From the NCBI RefSeq assembly GCF_014297465.1, contig NZ_JACORT010000017.1, forward strand, positions 24,696 through 88,695: a stretch of DNA of 64,000 nucleotides. Direction: 5' to 3'. Shown piece after piece: positions 30,866 through 38,916 of the stretch. The translations under genes and the position numbers were made by a program. The notes under the pieces were generated by a model. It was not told the DNA's origin. It worked only from the letters and a program-made list of their open reading frames with translations, and searched no databases. How positions within the stretch are numbered: the first letter of the stretch is position 1; every line of letters starts with the position of its first letter. This DNA comes from Ramlibacter cellulosilyticus. Lineage in GTDB: Bacteria > Pseudomonadota > Gammaproteobacteria > Burkholderiales > Burkholderiaceae_C.

Positions 30866-30945
30866 GCTGGGGTGCGCTGCGCGCAACCCAGCTTACGAAG
30901 GACGCGACGGCACGTAGGCTGGGTTTCGCGAACGCGAACCCCAGC
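30866..30945. repeat. Inverted pair of the GTAGGCTGGG repeat
   Basis: Arms 30866-30896 and 30914-30945 are opposite-facing copies of a roughly 31-bp repeat that begins GTAGGCTGGG and ends ACCCCAGC. The hairpin follows the oxidase operon directly and may act as its terminator or 3' stabiliser. Confidence 0.85.
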
Positions 30946-30994
30946 GATCCGGCCCCGATTGCCCCCTCACGGCCCCGCCCCTATCATCCCCCGC

Positions 30995-31348
30995 ATGCCC
31001 TACATGCTCCTCATCCACGAAGACCCCGCCCAGCGCGGCACGCGCACGCGCGCGGAGGGCGAGGCGGTCTTCCAGCGCATGGTGGACTTCGCCGAGGCGC
31101 TGAAGCGCGAGGACAAGCTGCTGGCGGTGGAGTCGCTCGCCGGCCTGCAGGACGCCGCGCGCGTGCGCGTGCGCAACGGCAAGGCGCAGGTGCTCGACGG
31201 CCCCTTCGCCGAAGCCAAGGAAATGGTCGGCGGCTTCTTCCTCCTGGATTGCCGCACCCGCGACGAAGCCCTGGCGCTCGCCCGCCGCTGCCCCGCCGCC
31301 GAATGGGCGACGGTGGAAGTGCGCGAGACAGCACCTTGTTACATGTAG
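30995..31348 (+). CDS. YCII/DGPF-domain protein
   Basis: 117 residues with a dimeric ferredoxin-like fold. MPYMLLIHED opens it, and VLDGPFAEAKEMVGGFFLLDC is the DGPF signature (about residues 67-87). DGPF proteins are the constant neighbours of ECF42 sigma factors and are thought to be part of a stress or detoxification response. This copy lies upstream of the ECF42-type promoter at 31361 and so may be transcribed separately. The function is not known. Confidence 0.86.
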   Translation: MPYMLLIHEDPAQRGTRTRAEGEAVFQRMVDFAEALKREDKLLAVESLAGLQDAARVRVRNGKAQVLDGPFAEAKEMVGGFFLLDCRTRDEALALARRCPAAEWATVEVRETAPCYM

Positions 31349-31360
31349 GAGCGCGGCGGC

Positions 31361-31387
31361 TGTCGATTCCGCCGTGCGTGCTTCGTC
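31361..31387 (+). promoter_or_regulatory. ECF42-type promoter
   Basis: TGTCGA, 17 nt, CGTC. This is the -35/-10 pair reported for ECF42 sigma factors. It lies 55 nt before the second DGPF gene, leaving a leader with a GAGGAG ribosome-binding site. It would drive a five-gene operon ending with the ECF42 gene, so the sigma factor is probably autoregulated. Confidence 0.7.
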
Positions 31388-31442
31388 GTGGAGGCAGGAG
31401 GACGGCAGGACGCCGCTTCCACCCACCCACGAGGAGCACTCC

Positions 31443-31865
31443 ATGCGTTTCATGATCATCGTGAAGGCCACCCCCGATTCCGAGGCCGGCCGCTTCCCGC
31501 CCAACCCCGAGCCGCTGTTCCAGGCGATGGCCGCCTACCACGAGGAACTCGCGCGCGCCGGCGCGCTGCTCGATGCGAGCGGCCTGCAACCGAGCAGCAA
31601 GGGCTGGCGCGTGCAGTACGAAGGCGGCAAGCGCACCGTCGTCGACGGCCCGTTCGCCGAGACCAAGGAACTGATCGCGGGCTACACGCTGATCCAGACC
31701 CGCACCCGCGACGAGGCCATCGAGTGGACCAAGCGCTTCCCCAACCCGATCGGCGAGGGCGTCTCCTGCCACATCGAGGTGCGGCAGCTGTACGAGATGG
31801 ACGACTTCGAGGGGCTGCTGAAGGAGGAGACCAAGCAGCGCTTCGAGAAGATCGACATCCGCTGA
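31443..31865 (+). CDS. DGPF-domain protein (YCII-related), first gene of the ECF42 operon
   Basis: 140 residues. MRFMIIVKATPDSEAG and VVDGPFAETKELIAGYTLI carry the DGPF motif, and the C-terminal FEKIDIR is characteristic of this longer subtype. Its conserved Asp and acidic residues suggest a small-molecule pocket, but no activity is established. It follows the TGTCGA-N17-CGTC promoter and is followed at 10-nt spacing by SRPBCC and VOC genes, so it is probably the main target of the sigma factor. Confidence 0.9.
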   Translation: MRFMIIVKATPDSEAGRFPPNPEPLFQAMAAYHEELARAGALLDASGLQPSSKGWRVQYEGGKRTVVDGPFAETKELIAGYTLIQTRTRDEAIEWTKRFPNPIGEGVSCHIEVRQLYEMDDFEGLLKEETKQRFEKIDIR

Positions 31866-31875
31866 GGGCGCCGCC

Positions 31876-32400
31876 ATGCTCAAGACCGTCGCCCTCGTCG
31901 CCGTGCTCGCCATCGGCGGCGTGCTGCTCTACGCGGCCACGCGGCCGGACACGTTCCGCGTGGCGCGCTCCACGACCGTGAAGGCCCCGCCCGCGAAGCT
32001 GCATGCCCTGATCAACGACCTGCACCAGTTCAACACCTGGAACCCGTTCGAGAAGGGCGACCCGCAGGCGCGCGGCGAGTACCGCGGCCCCGCGGCCGGC
32101 CCGGGTGCGGCCTACCACTTCGCCGGCGGCAAGTCCGGCAGCGGCAGCCTGCGCATCCTGGAGTCCGCGCCCACGCACGTGCGGATGGAGCTGCACATGC
32201 TGCAGCCGATGGAAGCGCTGAACAACGTGCAGTTCACGCTGCAGCCGCAAGGCGACGCCACCGAAGTGACCTGGAGCATGGATGGCGCCACCCCGTTCCT
32301 GGGGAAGGTGCTGCACGTGTTCATCGACATGGACCGCATGGTGGGCAGCCAGTTCGAATCCGGCCTCGCCGACCTGAAACAGCGCGCCGAGCGCACCTGA
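31876..32400 (+). CDS. Membrane-anchored SRPBCC (START-like) protein
   Basis: 174 residues. An N-terminal hydrophobic helix (about 4-22) is followed by a helix-grip domain: RSTTVKAPPAKLHALINDLHQFNTWNP is the usual START-like opening, and the end carries the long C-terminal helix FESGLADLKQ. Such domains bind hydrophobic ligands. The gene lies within the ECF42 operon between a DGPF protein and an AHSA1-like protein. No function is known, and a role in handling a lipophilic stress molecule is a guess. Confidence 0.82.
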   Translation: MLKTVALVAVLAIGGVLLYAATRPDTFRVARSTTVKAPPAKLHALINDLHQFNTWNPFEKGDPQARGEYRGPAAGPGAAYHFAGGKSGSGSLRILESAPTHVRMELHMLQPMEALNNVQFTLQPQGDATEVTWSMDGATPFLGKVLHVFIDMDRMVGSQFESGLADLKQRAERT

Positions 32401-32409
32401 GGACACGAG

Positions 32410-32859
32410 ATGGACAACACCACGGAAGCGGACCGCGAGCTCGCCACGGAGCGCGTGCTGCCGTACTCGCGCGGCGAGGTCTACCGCGCCATCGCCACCC
32501 CCGAGCGCCTGGCGCGCTGGTGGGGTCCCGCCGGCTTCACCAGCACGGTGGAGACCTGCGACTTCCGCCAGGGCGGGCACTGGCGCTTCGCGCTGGTCGG
32601 CCCCGACGGCAAGAGCCATCCCAACCACAACATCTTCGCCCTCATCGAGCCGGCGCGCCGCGTCGTGATCCGGCACGAGGACAGGACGCACGGCTTCCGC
32701 CTGACCATCAGCCTGTCGGACGCCGAAGGCGGCACGCGCGTGGGCTGGCAGCAGGTCTTCGACGACCCTGCCGAACGGGACCGCATGGCGCCCATCTGCG
32801 TCCCCGCCAACGAACAGAACCTCGACCGGCTGCACGCCGAGATCGCCTCGCATTCCTGA
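32410..32859 (+). CDS. SRPBCC protein, AHSA1 subfamily
   Basis: 149 residues. The AHSA1-type signature is plain: VYRAIATPERLARWWGPAGFTS followed by GGHWRFALVGPDG, then GWQQVFDDPAERDRM and a final ANEQNLDRLHAEI helix. The fold forms a hydrophobic cavity. AHSA1-like genes are standard members of ECF42 operons together with DGPF and VOC proteins. The ligand and reaction are unknown. Confidence 0.86.
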   Translation: MDNTTEADRELATERVLPYSRGEVYRAIATPERLARWWGPAGFTSTVETCDFRQGGHWRFALVGPDGKSHPNHNIFALIEPARRVVIRHEDRTHGFRLTISLSDAEGGTRVGWQQVFDDPAERDRMAPICVPANEQNLDRLHAEIASHS

Positions 32860-32873
32860 ACACGGAGCCGACC

Positions 32874-33284
32874 ATGGGCCGCAAGATCTTCGTCAACCTG
32901 CCGATCAAGGACATGAAGCGCTCGCAAGCGTTCTTCCGCGCGCTCGGCTTCGACTTCAACCCGCAGTTCACCAACGAGCAGGGCGCCTGCATGGTGGTGG
33001 CGGAGGACATCTTCGTGATGCTGCTGGTGGAACCGTTCTTCCAGACCTTCGTCAAGAAGCCGATCTCGGACGCGCGGAAATCCACCGAGGTGCTGGTGTG
33101 CCTCTCGTGCGATTCGCGCGCCGAGGTGGACGAGCTCGTGCGCAAGGCGCTCGCCGCCGGCGGCACCGCGCCCAACGCGCCGCAGGACCACGGCTTCATG
33201 TACGGCCACGGCTTCGAGGACCTCGACGGCCACGTCTGGGAGCTGGCGTGGATGGACCCGGCCGCGGCCCCGCCGCAAGCCTGA
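32874..33284 (+). CDS. VOC-family (glyoxalase-like) protein
   Basis: 136 residues of paired beta-alpha-beta-beta-beta modules. KIFVNLPIKDMKRSQAFFRALG opens the first module. HGFEDLDGHVWELAWMDP closes the second and contains the His/Glu metal ligand pattern. This is the PhnB/YyaH-like type common in ECF42 operons. It might be a lyase, dioxygenase or binding protein; nothing in the sequence decides this. It is followed 4 nt later by the sigma factor gene. Confidence 0.87.
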   Translation: MGRKIFVNLPIKDMKRSQAFFRALGFDFNPQFTNEQGACMVVAEDIFVMLLVEPFFQTFVKKPISDARKSTEVLVCLSCDSRAEVDELVRKALAAGGTAPNAPQDHGFMYGHGFEDLDGHVWELAWMDPAAAPPQA

Positions 33285-33288
33285 GCGC

Positions 33289-34554
33289 ATGCACTCGGCG
33301 ACGCACCAGGCCATCGCCGCCGTCTGGCGCATCGAGTCGGCGCGCCTCGTCGCCGTGCTCGCGCGGATGGTGCGCGACGTGGGCGTCGCCGAGGAGCTGG
33401 CGCAGGACGCGCTGGTCTCCGCGCTGGAGCACTGGCCGCGCGAAGGCGTGCCGGACAACCCGGCGGCGTGGCTGATGACCGCGGGCAAGCGCCGGGCGCT
33501 CGACCACCTGCGTCGCGCGAAGATGCAGGACGGCAAGCACGAGGAACTGGGGCACGACCTGGAAGCGCAGGAGGCGCTGGTCGTGCCGGATTTCGTCGAC
33601 GCGCTCGATGCCGCGCGCCAGGACGAGATCGGCGACGACCTGCTGCGGCTGATCTTCACGGCTTGCCATCCCGTGCTGTCCACCGATGCGCGCGTGGCGC
33701 TCACGCTGAAGCTGCTGGGCGGGCTCACCACCCACGAGATCGCGCGGGCCTACCTCGTGCCGGAGCCCACGATCGCCCAGCGGATCGTGCGGGCGAAGCG
33801 GACGCTGGCCGAAGCGAAGATCCCGTACGAAACGCCCCGCGGCGAGGAGCTGGAGCGCAGGCTCGCGTCCGTGCTCGAAGTCGTGTACCTGGTGTTCAAC
33901 GAAGGCTACACCGCCACGGCGGGCGACGACTGGATGCGGCCCGAGCTCGCGCAGGAAGCGCTGCGGCTCGGCCGCATGCTGGCCGGGCTCGCGTCGGAAG
34001 AGCCCGAGGTGCACGGGCTCGTCGCGTTGATGGAGCTGCAGGCATCGCGCATGGCGGCGCGCACGGATGCGGAAGGGCGTCCGATCCTGCTGGCCGACCA
34101 GGACCGCGGCCGCTGGGACCCGCTGCTGGTGCGGCGCGGCCTCGCTGCGCTGGAGCGGGCGGCGAAGCTCGGGGGTGCGCGCGGGGTGTATGCGCTGCAG
34201 GCCGCGATCGCGGCCTGTCATGCGCGGGCGCGTCGCAGCGGGGACACGGACTGGAAGCGCATCGCAGCGTTGTACGGCGAACTGGCGGCGGTGGCGCCGT
34301 CACCGGTGGTGGAGTTGAACCGCGCGGTGGCGGTTGGCATGGCGGAAGGGCCGGCGGCGGGGCTGGCGATCGTGGATCGGTTGCGCAGTGAACCTGCGCT
34401 GCGGCGGTACCAGTGGTTGCCGAGCGTGCGGGGGGACCTGCTGGCGAAGCTGGGGAGGAAGGAGGAGGCGCGGGAGGCGTTGTTGGAGGCGGCGGAGCTG
34501 GCGGGGAATGGGCGCGAAAAGGAACTGCTGCTGCAACGTGCGCGTTCCCTGTAG
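33289..34554 (+). CDS. ECF42-group RNA polymerase sigma factor with long C-terminal extension
   Basis: 421 residues, far longer than a classical ECF factor. Region 2 includes VLARMVRDVGVAEELAQDALVSALEHWP. Region 4 includes LGGLTTHEIARAYLVPEPTIAQRI. From about residue 190 the C-terminal extension contains NEGYTA and helical repeats resembling TPRs (ARDAMELQ-like), which in ECF42 proteins is needed for activity and replaces an anti-sigma factor. DGPF, SRPBCC and VOC partners and the TGTCGA promoter upstream fit the group. The TAG stop is supplied by the repeat that begins at 34551. Confidence 0.93.
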   Translation: MHSATHQAIAAVWRIESARLVAVLARMVRDVGVAEELAQDALVSALEHWPREGVPDNPAAWLMTAGKRRALDHLRRAKMQDGKHEELGHDLEAQEALVVPDFVDALDAARQDEIGDDLLRLIFTACHPVLSTDARVALTLKLLGGLTTHEIARAYLVPEPTIAQRIVRAKRTLAEAKIPYETPRGEELERRLASVLEVVYLVFNEGYTATAGDDWMRPELAQEALRLGRMLAGLASEEPEVHGLVALMELQASRMAARTDAEGRPILLADQDRGRWDPLLVRRGLAALERAAKLGGARGVYALQAAIAACHARARRSGDTDWKRIAALYGELAAVAPSPVVELNRAVAVGMAEGPAAGLAIVDRLRSEPALRRYQWLPSVRGDLLAKLGRKEEAREALLEAAELAGNGREKELLLQRARSL

Positions 34555-34633
34555 GCTGGGTTGCGCGGAGCGCACCCCAGCGTTTTGTTGCGGCCGTGAT
34601 CTGCTGGGGTGCGCTTCGCGCAACCCAGCCTAC
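34551..34633. terminator. Repeat hairpin between convergent genes, candidate bidirectional terminator
   Basis: Arms 34551-34581 and 34603-34633 are inverted copies of the GTAGGCTGGG family. The left arm gives the TAG stop of the ECF42 gene, and the right arm gives the TAG stop of the convergent DUF2889 gene. The long GC stem without a T tail is not a standard intrinsic terminator, but its position between convergent operons suggests that function. Confidence 0.55.
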
Positions 34634-35205
34634 GTGCGCTTGCGATAGAACTGCGGCGCCAGCCGCTGCACCACCGGCCCTTCGAACGACCACGTCATGC
34701 ACTGCCCCATGTAGAACGGCGGCTTGCCGCCCTGCGTGGCCGCGGTGTCGTCCTTGCGCCCGCCCTCCGTCGCGCGGTAGTGCGGGATCATCTGGAAAGC
34801 CGCCGTCGCCGCGTTGAACACCAGCTCCCGCAGGTGCGTGCAGCCGCCCACGCCGCCGATCGCGCCCTCGATCATCTTGCGCCAGCCGGGCCCCATCGTG
34901 AGGCCCACCAGCTTCTGCATCGGCGCGTCCGCAGGCACCTGGCATTCGTCGAACGGCGCGTGGATCGCCGCCGTCTCCACGGCCCGGATCGTGAAGCCGT
35001 CGTCCACCGTCAGCCGCACGCGCAGCAGGTGCACGGGCTCGCCCGCGGGCAGCAGGCCGCGTTCGCGCATCTGGATGGGAACGGACTTGGTGTCGCTGAG
35101 GGTGCAGTCGATGTCCCAGAGGCCGTCCTCGCGCAGGAAGCCTTCGAAGGTGGTCTTGCGCGTGTGGATGGGGCGGCGGGGGACGGCAGGAGGCAGGTCG
35201 CGCAT
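34630..35205 (-). CDS. DUF2889 protein
   Basis: 191 residues if started at ATG 35205 (MRDLPPAVPRRPIHTRK), the conserved beginning of the family. The longer open frame from 35268 reads unconserved sequence. TTFEGFLREDGLWDIDCTLSDTK and CTHLRELVF are hallmark segments. The DUF2889 fold has no assigned activity. Here the protein is monocistronic and convergent with the ECF42 operon. A metal-binding Cys/His set (VGGCTHL) may be functional. The stop codon lies in the repeat arm. Confidence 0.84.
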   Translation of the reverse strand: MRDLPPAVPRRPIHTRKTTFEGFLREDGLWDIDCTLSDTKSVPIQMRERGLLPAGEPVHLLRVRLTVDDGFTIRAVETAAIHAPFDECQVPADAPMQKLVGLTMGPGWRKMIEGAIGGVGGCTHLRELVFNAATAAFQMIPHYRATEGGRKDDTAATQGGKPPFYMGQCMTWSFEGPVVQRLAPQFYRKRT

Positions 35206-35297
35206 GATGCCGCCTATCTTAGGGCGCGCGGCTCCTACAGTACTTTCCGACTCATCCGACGGGGTCATTCCGGGACCGCCTCTACCGTGGGGCGAGC

Positions 35298-37976
35298 ATG
35301 GGAAAAGAACGCAAGACCCCCGGCGAGGAAGCGGACCGTGAACCGGCAGGCGAGGTGCGCGAGCGCGGCTTCGTCCGCGTGCGCGGCGCGCGCGAGCACA
35401 ACCTGAAGGACGTGGACGTCGACGTGCCCCGCGACGCGCTGGTCGTGTTCAGCGGCGTCTCCGGTTCCGGCAAGTCCTCGCTCGCCTTCGGCACCATCTA
35501 CGCCGAGGCGCAGCGCCGCTACCTCGAGTCCGTCTCGCCGTACGCGCGCCGCCTGATCGACCAGGCCGGCGTGCCGGCGGTGGACAGCATCGACGGCCTG
35601 CCGCCGGCGGTGGCGCTCCAGCAGCAGCGCGGCACGCCCAGCACGCGGTCCTCCGTCGGCAGCGTGACCACGCTCTCCAGCCTGCTGCGCATGCTGTATT
35701 CGCGCGTGGGCCACTATCCGCCCGGCCAGGCGATGCTGTACGCGGAGGACTTCTCGCCCAACACGCCGCAAGGCGCCTGCCCGCAGTGCCACGGCCAGGG
35801 CCGCGTGTACGACGCGACGGAGGCGTCGATGGTGCCCGACGACGCGCTCACCATCCGCGAAGGAGCGATCGCCGCCTGGCCTCCGGCGTGGCACGGCCAG
35901 AACCTGCGCGACATCCTCGTGAGCCTCGGCCACGACGTGGACAAGCCCTGGCACGCGCTGCCGCGCAAGCTGCGCGACTGGATCCTGTTCACCGACGAGA
36001 CGCCACGCGTGCCGGTCTATCCCGGCTTCACGCCGAAGGAGACGCGCGACGCGAAGCGCAGCCGCATGGAGCCGGCGTACATGGGCACCTTCACCAGCGC
36101 CCGCAACTACGTGCTGCACACCTTCGGCACGACGCAGAGCGCGCTGATGAAGAAGCGCGTTTCCCGGTACATGGTCAGCACGGCGTGCCCCGCGTGCCAG
36201 GGCAAGCGGCTCAAGCCGGAGGCGCTGTCGGTCACCTTCGCGGGCAGGGACATCGGGGAGCTGTCGCAGCTGCCCATCGAGGAAGCGGCGCGCATCCTGC
36301 GGCCGGCGGCGGAAGGCCGGCTGGAGGACGTCACGCCCGCCGGCAGCACCTTGTCGCGGTCGGCTTCGCGCGAAGCCCGCGACCGGCGCGTCGCACGCGG
36401 TGGCGCCTCGCACGACGCGGCGCCCGACGTGCGTTTGACCTCGCCGGTGTCCGAGGAGAAGCGCATCGCGGCGCAGCGGCTCGCGCACGACCTGCTCGCG
36501 CGGATGCAGACCCTCGTCGAACTGGGGCTGGGCTATCTGTCGCTGGACCGCAGCACGCCGACGCTCTCGCCCGGCGAGCTGCAGCGCCTGCGGCTCGCCA
36601 CGCAGCTCGGCTCGCAGCTGTTCGGCGTGATCTACGTGCTGGACGAGCCTTCGGCGGGGCTGCATCCCTCGGATGCGGAAGCCCTGCTGGCCGCGCTGCA
36701 GCGGCTGAAGGCGAGCGGCAACTCGGTGTACGTCGTGGAGCACGACCTCTCGCTGATGCGGCGCGCGGACTGGCTGGTGGACGTGGGCCCGGCGGCCGGC
36801 GAACGCGGGGGCCGCGTCCTGTACAGCGGGCCGCCGGCGGGGCTGGCGGCCGTGGAGGAATCGCAGACGCGGAGACACCTCTTCGACGAGGTCCCGCTGC
36901 CGCGCAGGGAGCCGCGTTCCCCTCGCAGCTGGCTGAAGCTGGAAGCCGTCACGCGCAACAACCTGCAGGGGCTGGACGCGGCCTTCCCGGTCGGCTGCCT
37001 CACGGCCGTGACCGGCGTGTCGGGCTCCGGCAAGTCCACGCTGGTCACGCGCGCGCTGCTGGAACTGGTGGCGCAGCATCTCGGGAGCGACCTGCCCGAC
37101 GGCGAGGAGGAAGCCGACGAACTGATGGACCCGAGCGCGCGCGACGGCACGTGGTCCGGGCGCCTTGCCGGCGACACCGGAGCGATCCGCCGGCTCGTGC
37201 AGGTGGACCAGAAGCCGATCGGCCGCACGCCGCGCTCCAACCTCGCGACCTACACGGGCCTGTTCGATTCCGTGCGCAAGCTGTTCGCCGCCACGCCGGC
37301 CGCGCGCAAGCGCCGCTACGACCCGGGCCGCTTCTCCTTCAACGTGGCGAAGGGCCGCTGCGAGACCTGCGAAGGCGAGGGCTTCGTCTCCGTGGAGCTG
37401 CTGTTCATGCCAAGCGTCTACGCGCCTTGCCCCACCTGCCACGGCAGCCGCTACAACGCGCAGACGCTGGAGATCCGCTGGAACGGCAAGACCATCGCGG
37501 AAGTGCTGGGCATGACGGTGGAGGAGGCGGTGGACTTCTTCGCGGAAGAGCCTGCGGTGCTGCGGCCGCTGCAGGTCCTGCAGGACATCGGCCTGGGCTA
37601 CCTGCGGCTCGGGCAGCCGGCCACCGAGCTCTCCGGCGGCGAGGCGCAGCGCATCAAGCTGGCCACCGAGCTGCAGCGCACGCATCGCGGCGACACGCTC
37701 TACGTGCTGGACGAACCGACGACGGGCCTGCATGCCTCGGACGTGGACCGGCTGATGGTGCAGCTGCAGCGCCTGGCCGACGAGGGCAACACCGTGGTCG
37801 TCGTGGAGCACGAGATGCGCGTGGTGGCCCAGAGCGACTGGGTGATCGACATGGGGCCGGGGGCGGGGGAGCAGGGGGGGAAGATCGTGGCGCAGGGGAT
37901 GCCGGAGGAAGTGGCGAAGGTGAAGGGGAGCAGGACGGGGCCGTACCTGGCGGAGGAGTTGAAGGGCGGGGGGTGA
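35298..37976 (+). CDS. UvrA-like ABC ATPase without UvrB-binding domain (UvrA2 class)
   Basis: 892 residues with two ABC modules. Walker A motifs are GVSGSGKSSLAFG (about residue 54) and GVSGSGKSTLVTR (about 573). Signature motifs are LSPGELQRLRLATQ and LSGGEAQRIKLATE. Zinc-finger cysteines are in CPQCHGQG, CPACQGKR, CETCEGEG and CPTCHGSR. After RVGHYPPGQ the sequence passes straight to FSPNTPQGACPQC, so the UvrB-binding domain of roughly 100 residues found in repair UvrA is missing. This is the UvrA2 layout, linked in some bacteria to tolerance of DNA-binding drugs. It is divergent from DUF2889 and monocistronic. Confidence 0.92.
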   Translation: MGKERKTPGEEADREPAGEVRERGFVRVRGAREHNLKDVDVDVPRDALVVFSGVSGSGKSSLAFGTIYAEAQRRYLESVSPYARRLIDQAGVPAVDSIDGLPPAVALQQQRGTPSTRSSVGSVTTLSSLLRMLYSRVGHYPPGQAMLYAEDFSPNTPQGACPQCHGQGRVYDATEASMVPDDALTIREGAIAAWPPAWHGQNLRDILVSLGHDVDKPWHALPRKLRDWILFTDETPRVPVYPGFTPKETRDAKRSRMEPAYMGTFTSARNYVLHTFGTTQSALMKKRVSRYMVSTACPACQGKRLKPEALSVTFAGRDIGELSQLPIEEAARILRPAAEGRLEDVTPAGSTLSRSASREARDRRVARGGASHDAAPDVRLTSPVSEEKRIAAQRLAHDLLARMQTLVELGLGYLSLDRSTPTLSPGELQRLRLATQLGSQLFGVIYVLDEPSAGLHPSDAEALLAALQRLKASGNSVYVVEHDLSLMRRADWLVDVGPAAGERGGRVLYSGPPAGLAAVEESQTRRHLFDEVPLPRREPRSPRSWLKLEAVTRNNLQGLDAAFPVGCLTAVTGVSGSGKSTLVTRALLELVAQHLGSDLPDGEEEADELMDPSARDGTWSGRLAGDTGAIRRLVQVDQKPIGRTPRSNLATYTGLFDSVRKLFAATPAARKRRYDPGRFSFNVAKGRCETCEGEGFVSVELLFMPSVYAPCPTCHGSRYNAQTLEIRWNGKTIAEVLGMTVEEAVDFFAEEPAVLRPLQVLQDIGLGYLRLGQPATELSGGEAQRIKLATELQRTHRGDTLYVLDEPTTGLHASDVDRLMVQLQRLADEGNTVVVVEHEMRVVAQSDWVIDMGPGAGEQGGKIVAQGMPEEVAKVKGSRTGPYLAEELKGGG

Positions 37977-38027
37977 TGTTGGGGTGAAGGGGCGGCCATG
38001 CTGGGGGGGTGAAGGGTGGGCGGTCAT

Positions 38028-38188
38028 GCTGGGGTGCGCTGCGCGCAACCCAGCCTACGAACGGCCGGCCCGTAGGCTGGGTTGCGCGCAGCGCACCCCA
38101 GCTCCCCTCCCCCCGTAGGCTGGGTTGCGCGAAGCGCACCCCAGCTCCCCTCCCCCCGTAGGCTGGGTTGCGCGAAGCGCACCCCAGC
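38028..38188. repeat. Tandem array of the GTAGGCTGGG repeat: one inverted and three direct copies
   Basis: An inverted copy at 38028-38058 is followed by direct copies at 38072-38102, 38115-38145 and 38158-38188. The direct copies have an exact 43-bp period (about 31 bp repeat plus a 12-bp CTCCCCTCCCCC spacer). The first two differ by one base in the core (GCGCAGC against GCGAAGC), and the last two are nearly identical, which suggests recent duplication. Confidence 0.9.
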
Positions 38189-38259
38189 TCCCCCCACCCC
38201 TTCCAATTTCCCCAAGCACTTGCTTGCCGTAATTCCGGCGCTCTGCTACCGTGCGCGGC

Positions 38260-38916
38260 ATGCACGCCGCCCCGGCCCGTCCCACCGCGCCCGCGAAGCG
38301 CCCGCGCGGGCGTCCGCGCAAGACGGTGGACGAGCGCGACGACGGCAACCGGCGGCGCGCGCTGATCGTCGGCGCGGCACGCCTGTTCCGGCGCAAGGGG
38401 TTCGACGGCACCAGCACGCGTGACATCGCTGCGGCCGCCGGCATGCAGAGCGGCTCGCCCTTCTACCACTTCCGCAGCAAGCAGGCGCTGCTCTTCGCCG
38501 TCATGGAGGAGGGCATGCGCCACGCCGTGGAGCGCCAGCGCGAGGCGATCGCGGCGGCGGGCATGGAGCAGCTCCCGCCGCCCGAGCAGCTGCGCCTGCT
38601 CGTGCGCCACCACTTCCAGGTGCTGCTCGGCCCCGGCAGCGACTTCATTCCCGTGATGCTGTACGAGGCCCGATCGGTCTCTCCGCGGCAGCGCACGTCC
38701 CTCGCGCAGCTGCAAGGCGAGTACGAGCAGGCCTGGATCCCCGTGCTGGAGGCGCTGCATGCTGCCGGCCGGCTGCAGGCCGACGTCAAGCTGGCCCGCC
38801 TCCTGATCTTCGGCGCGCTGAACTGGTCGGTGCAGTGGTTCGACCGCCGCAAGGGTGCGACGCTCGACGAACTCACGGCCGCCGCGCTGGCCCTTTTCAT
38901 CGGAGAACGCGCATGA
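38260..38916 (+). CDS. TetR-family regulator of the Atu-like operon
   Basis: 218 residues from ATG 38260; a GTG at 38251 is also in frame. A basic tail (KRPRGRPRKTVDERDD) precedes the helix-turn-helix: AARLFRRKGFDGTSTRDIAA then GMQSGSPFYHFRSKQAL. The ligand domain ends in ALNWSVQWFDRRKGATLDEL, typical of regulators of acyl-CoA catabolic operons. It overlaps the SDR gene by 4 nt and therefore heads the carboxylase operon it probably controls, like AtuR or LiuR in related clusters though those are differently placed. Confidence 0.86.
   Translation: MHAAPARPTAPAKRPRGRPRKTVDERDDGNRRRALIVGAARLFRRKGFDGTSTRDIAAAAGMQSGSPFYHFRSKQALLFAVMEEGMRHAVERQREAIAAAGMEQLPPPEQLRLLVRHHFQVLLGPGSDFIPVMLYEARSVSPRQRTSLAQLQGEYEQAWIPVLEALHAAGRLQADVKLARLLIFGALNWSVQWFDRRKGATLDELTAAALALFIGERA

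Noticed and set aside
35265..38048. 927-residue minus-strand open frame
   Set aside because: Antisense to the UvrA-like ATPase, which has all ABC motifs.
38072..38188. Possible CRISPR array (43-bp period)
   Set aside because: The spacer between units is a constant C-rich 12-mer, not variable, and the unit is a dispersed repeat present at four other loci. No cas gene is nearby.
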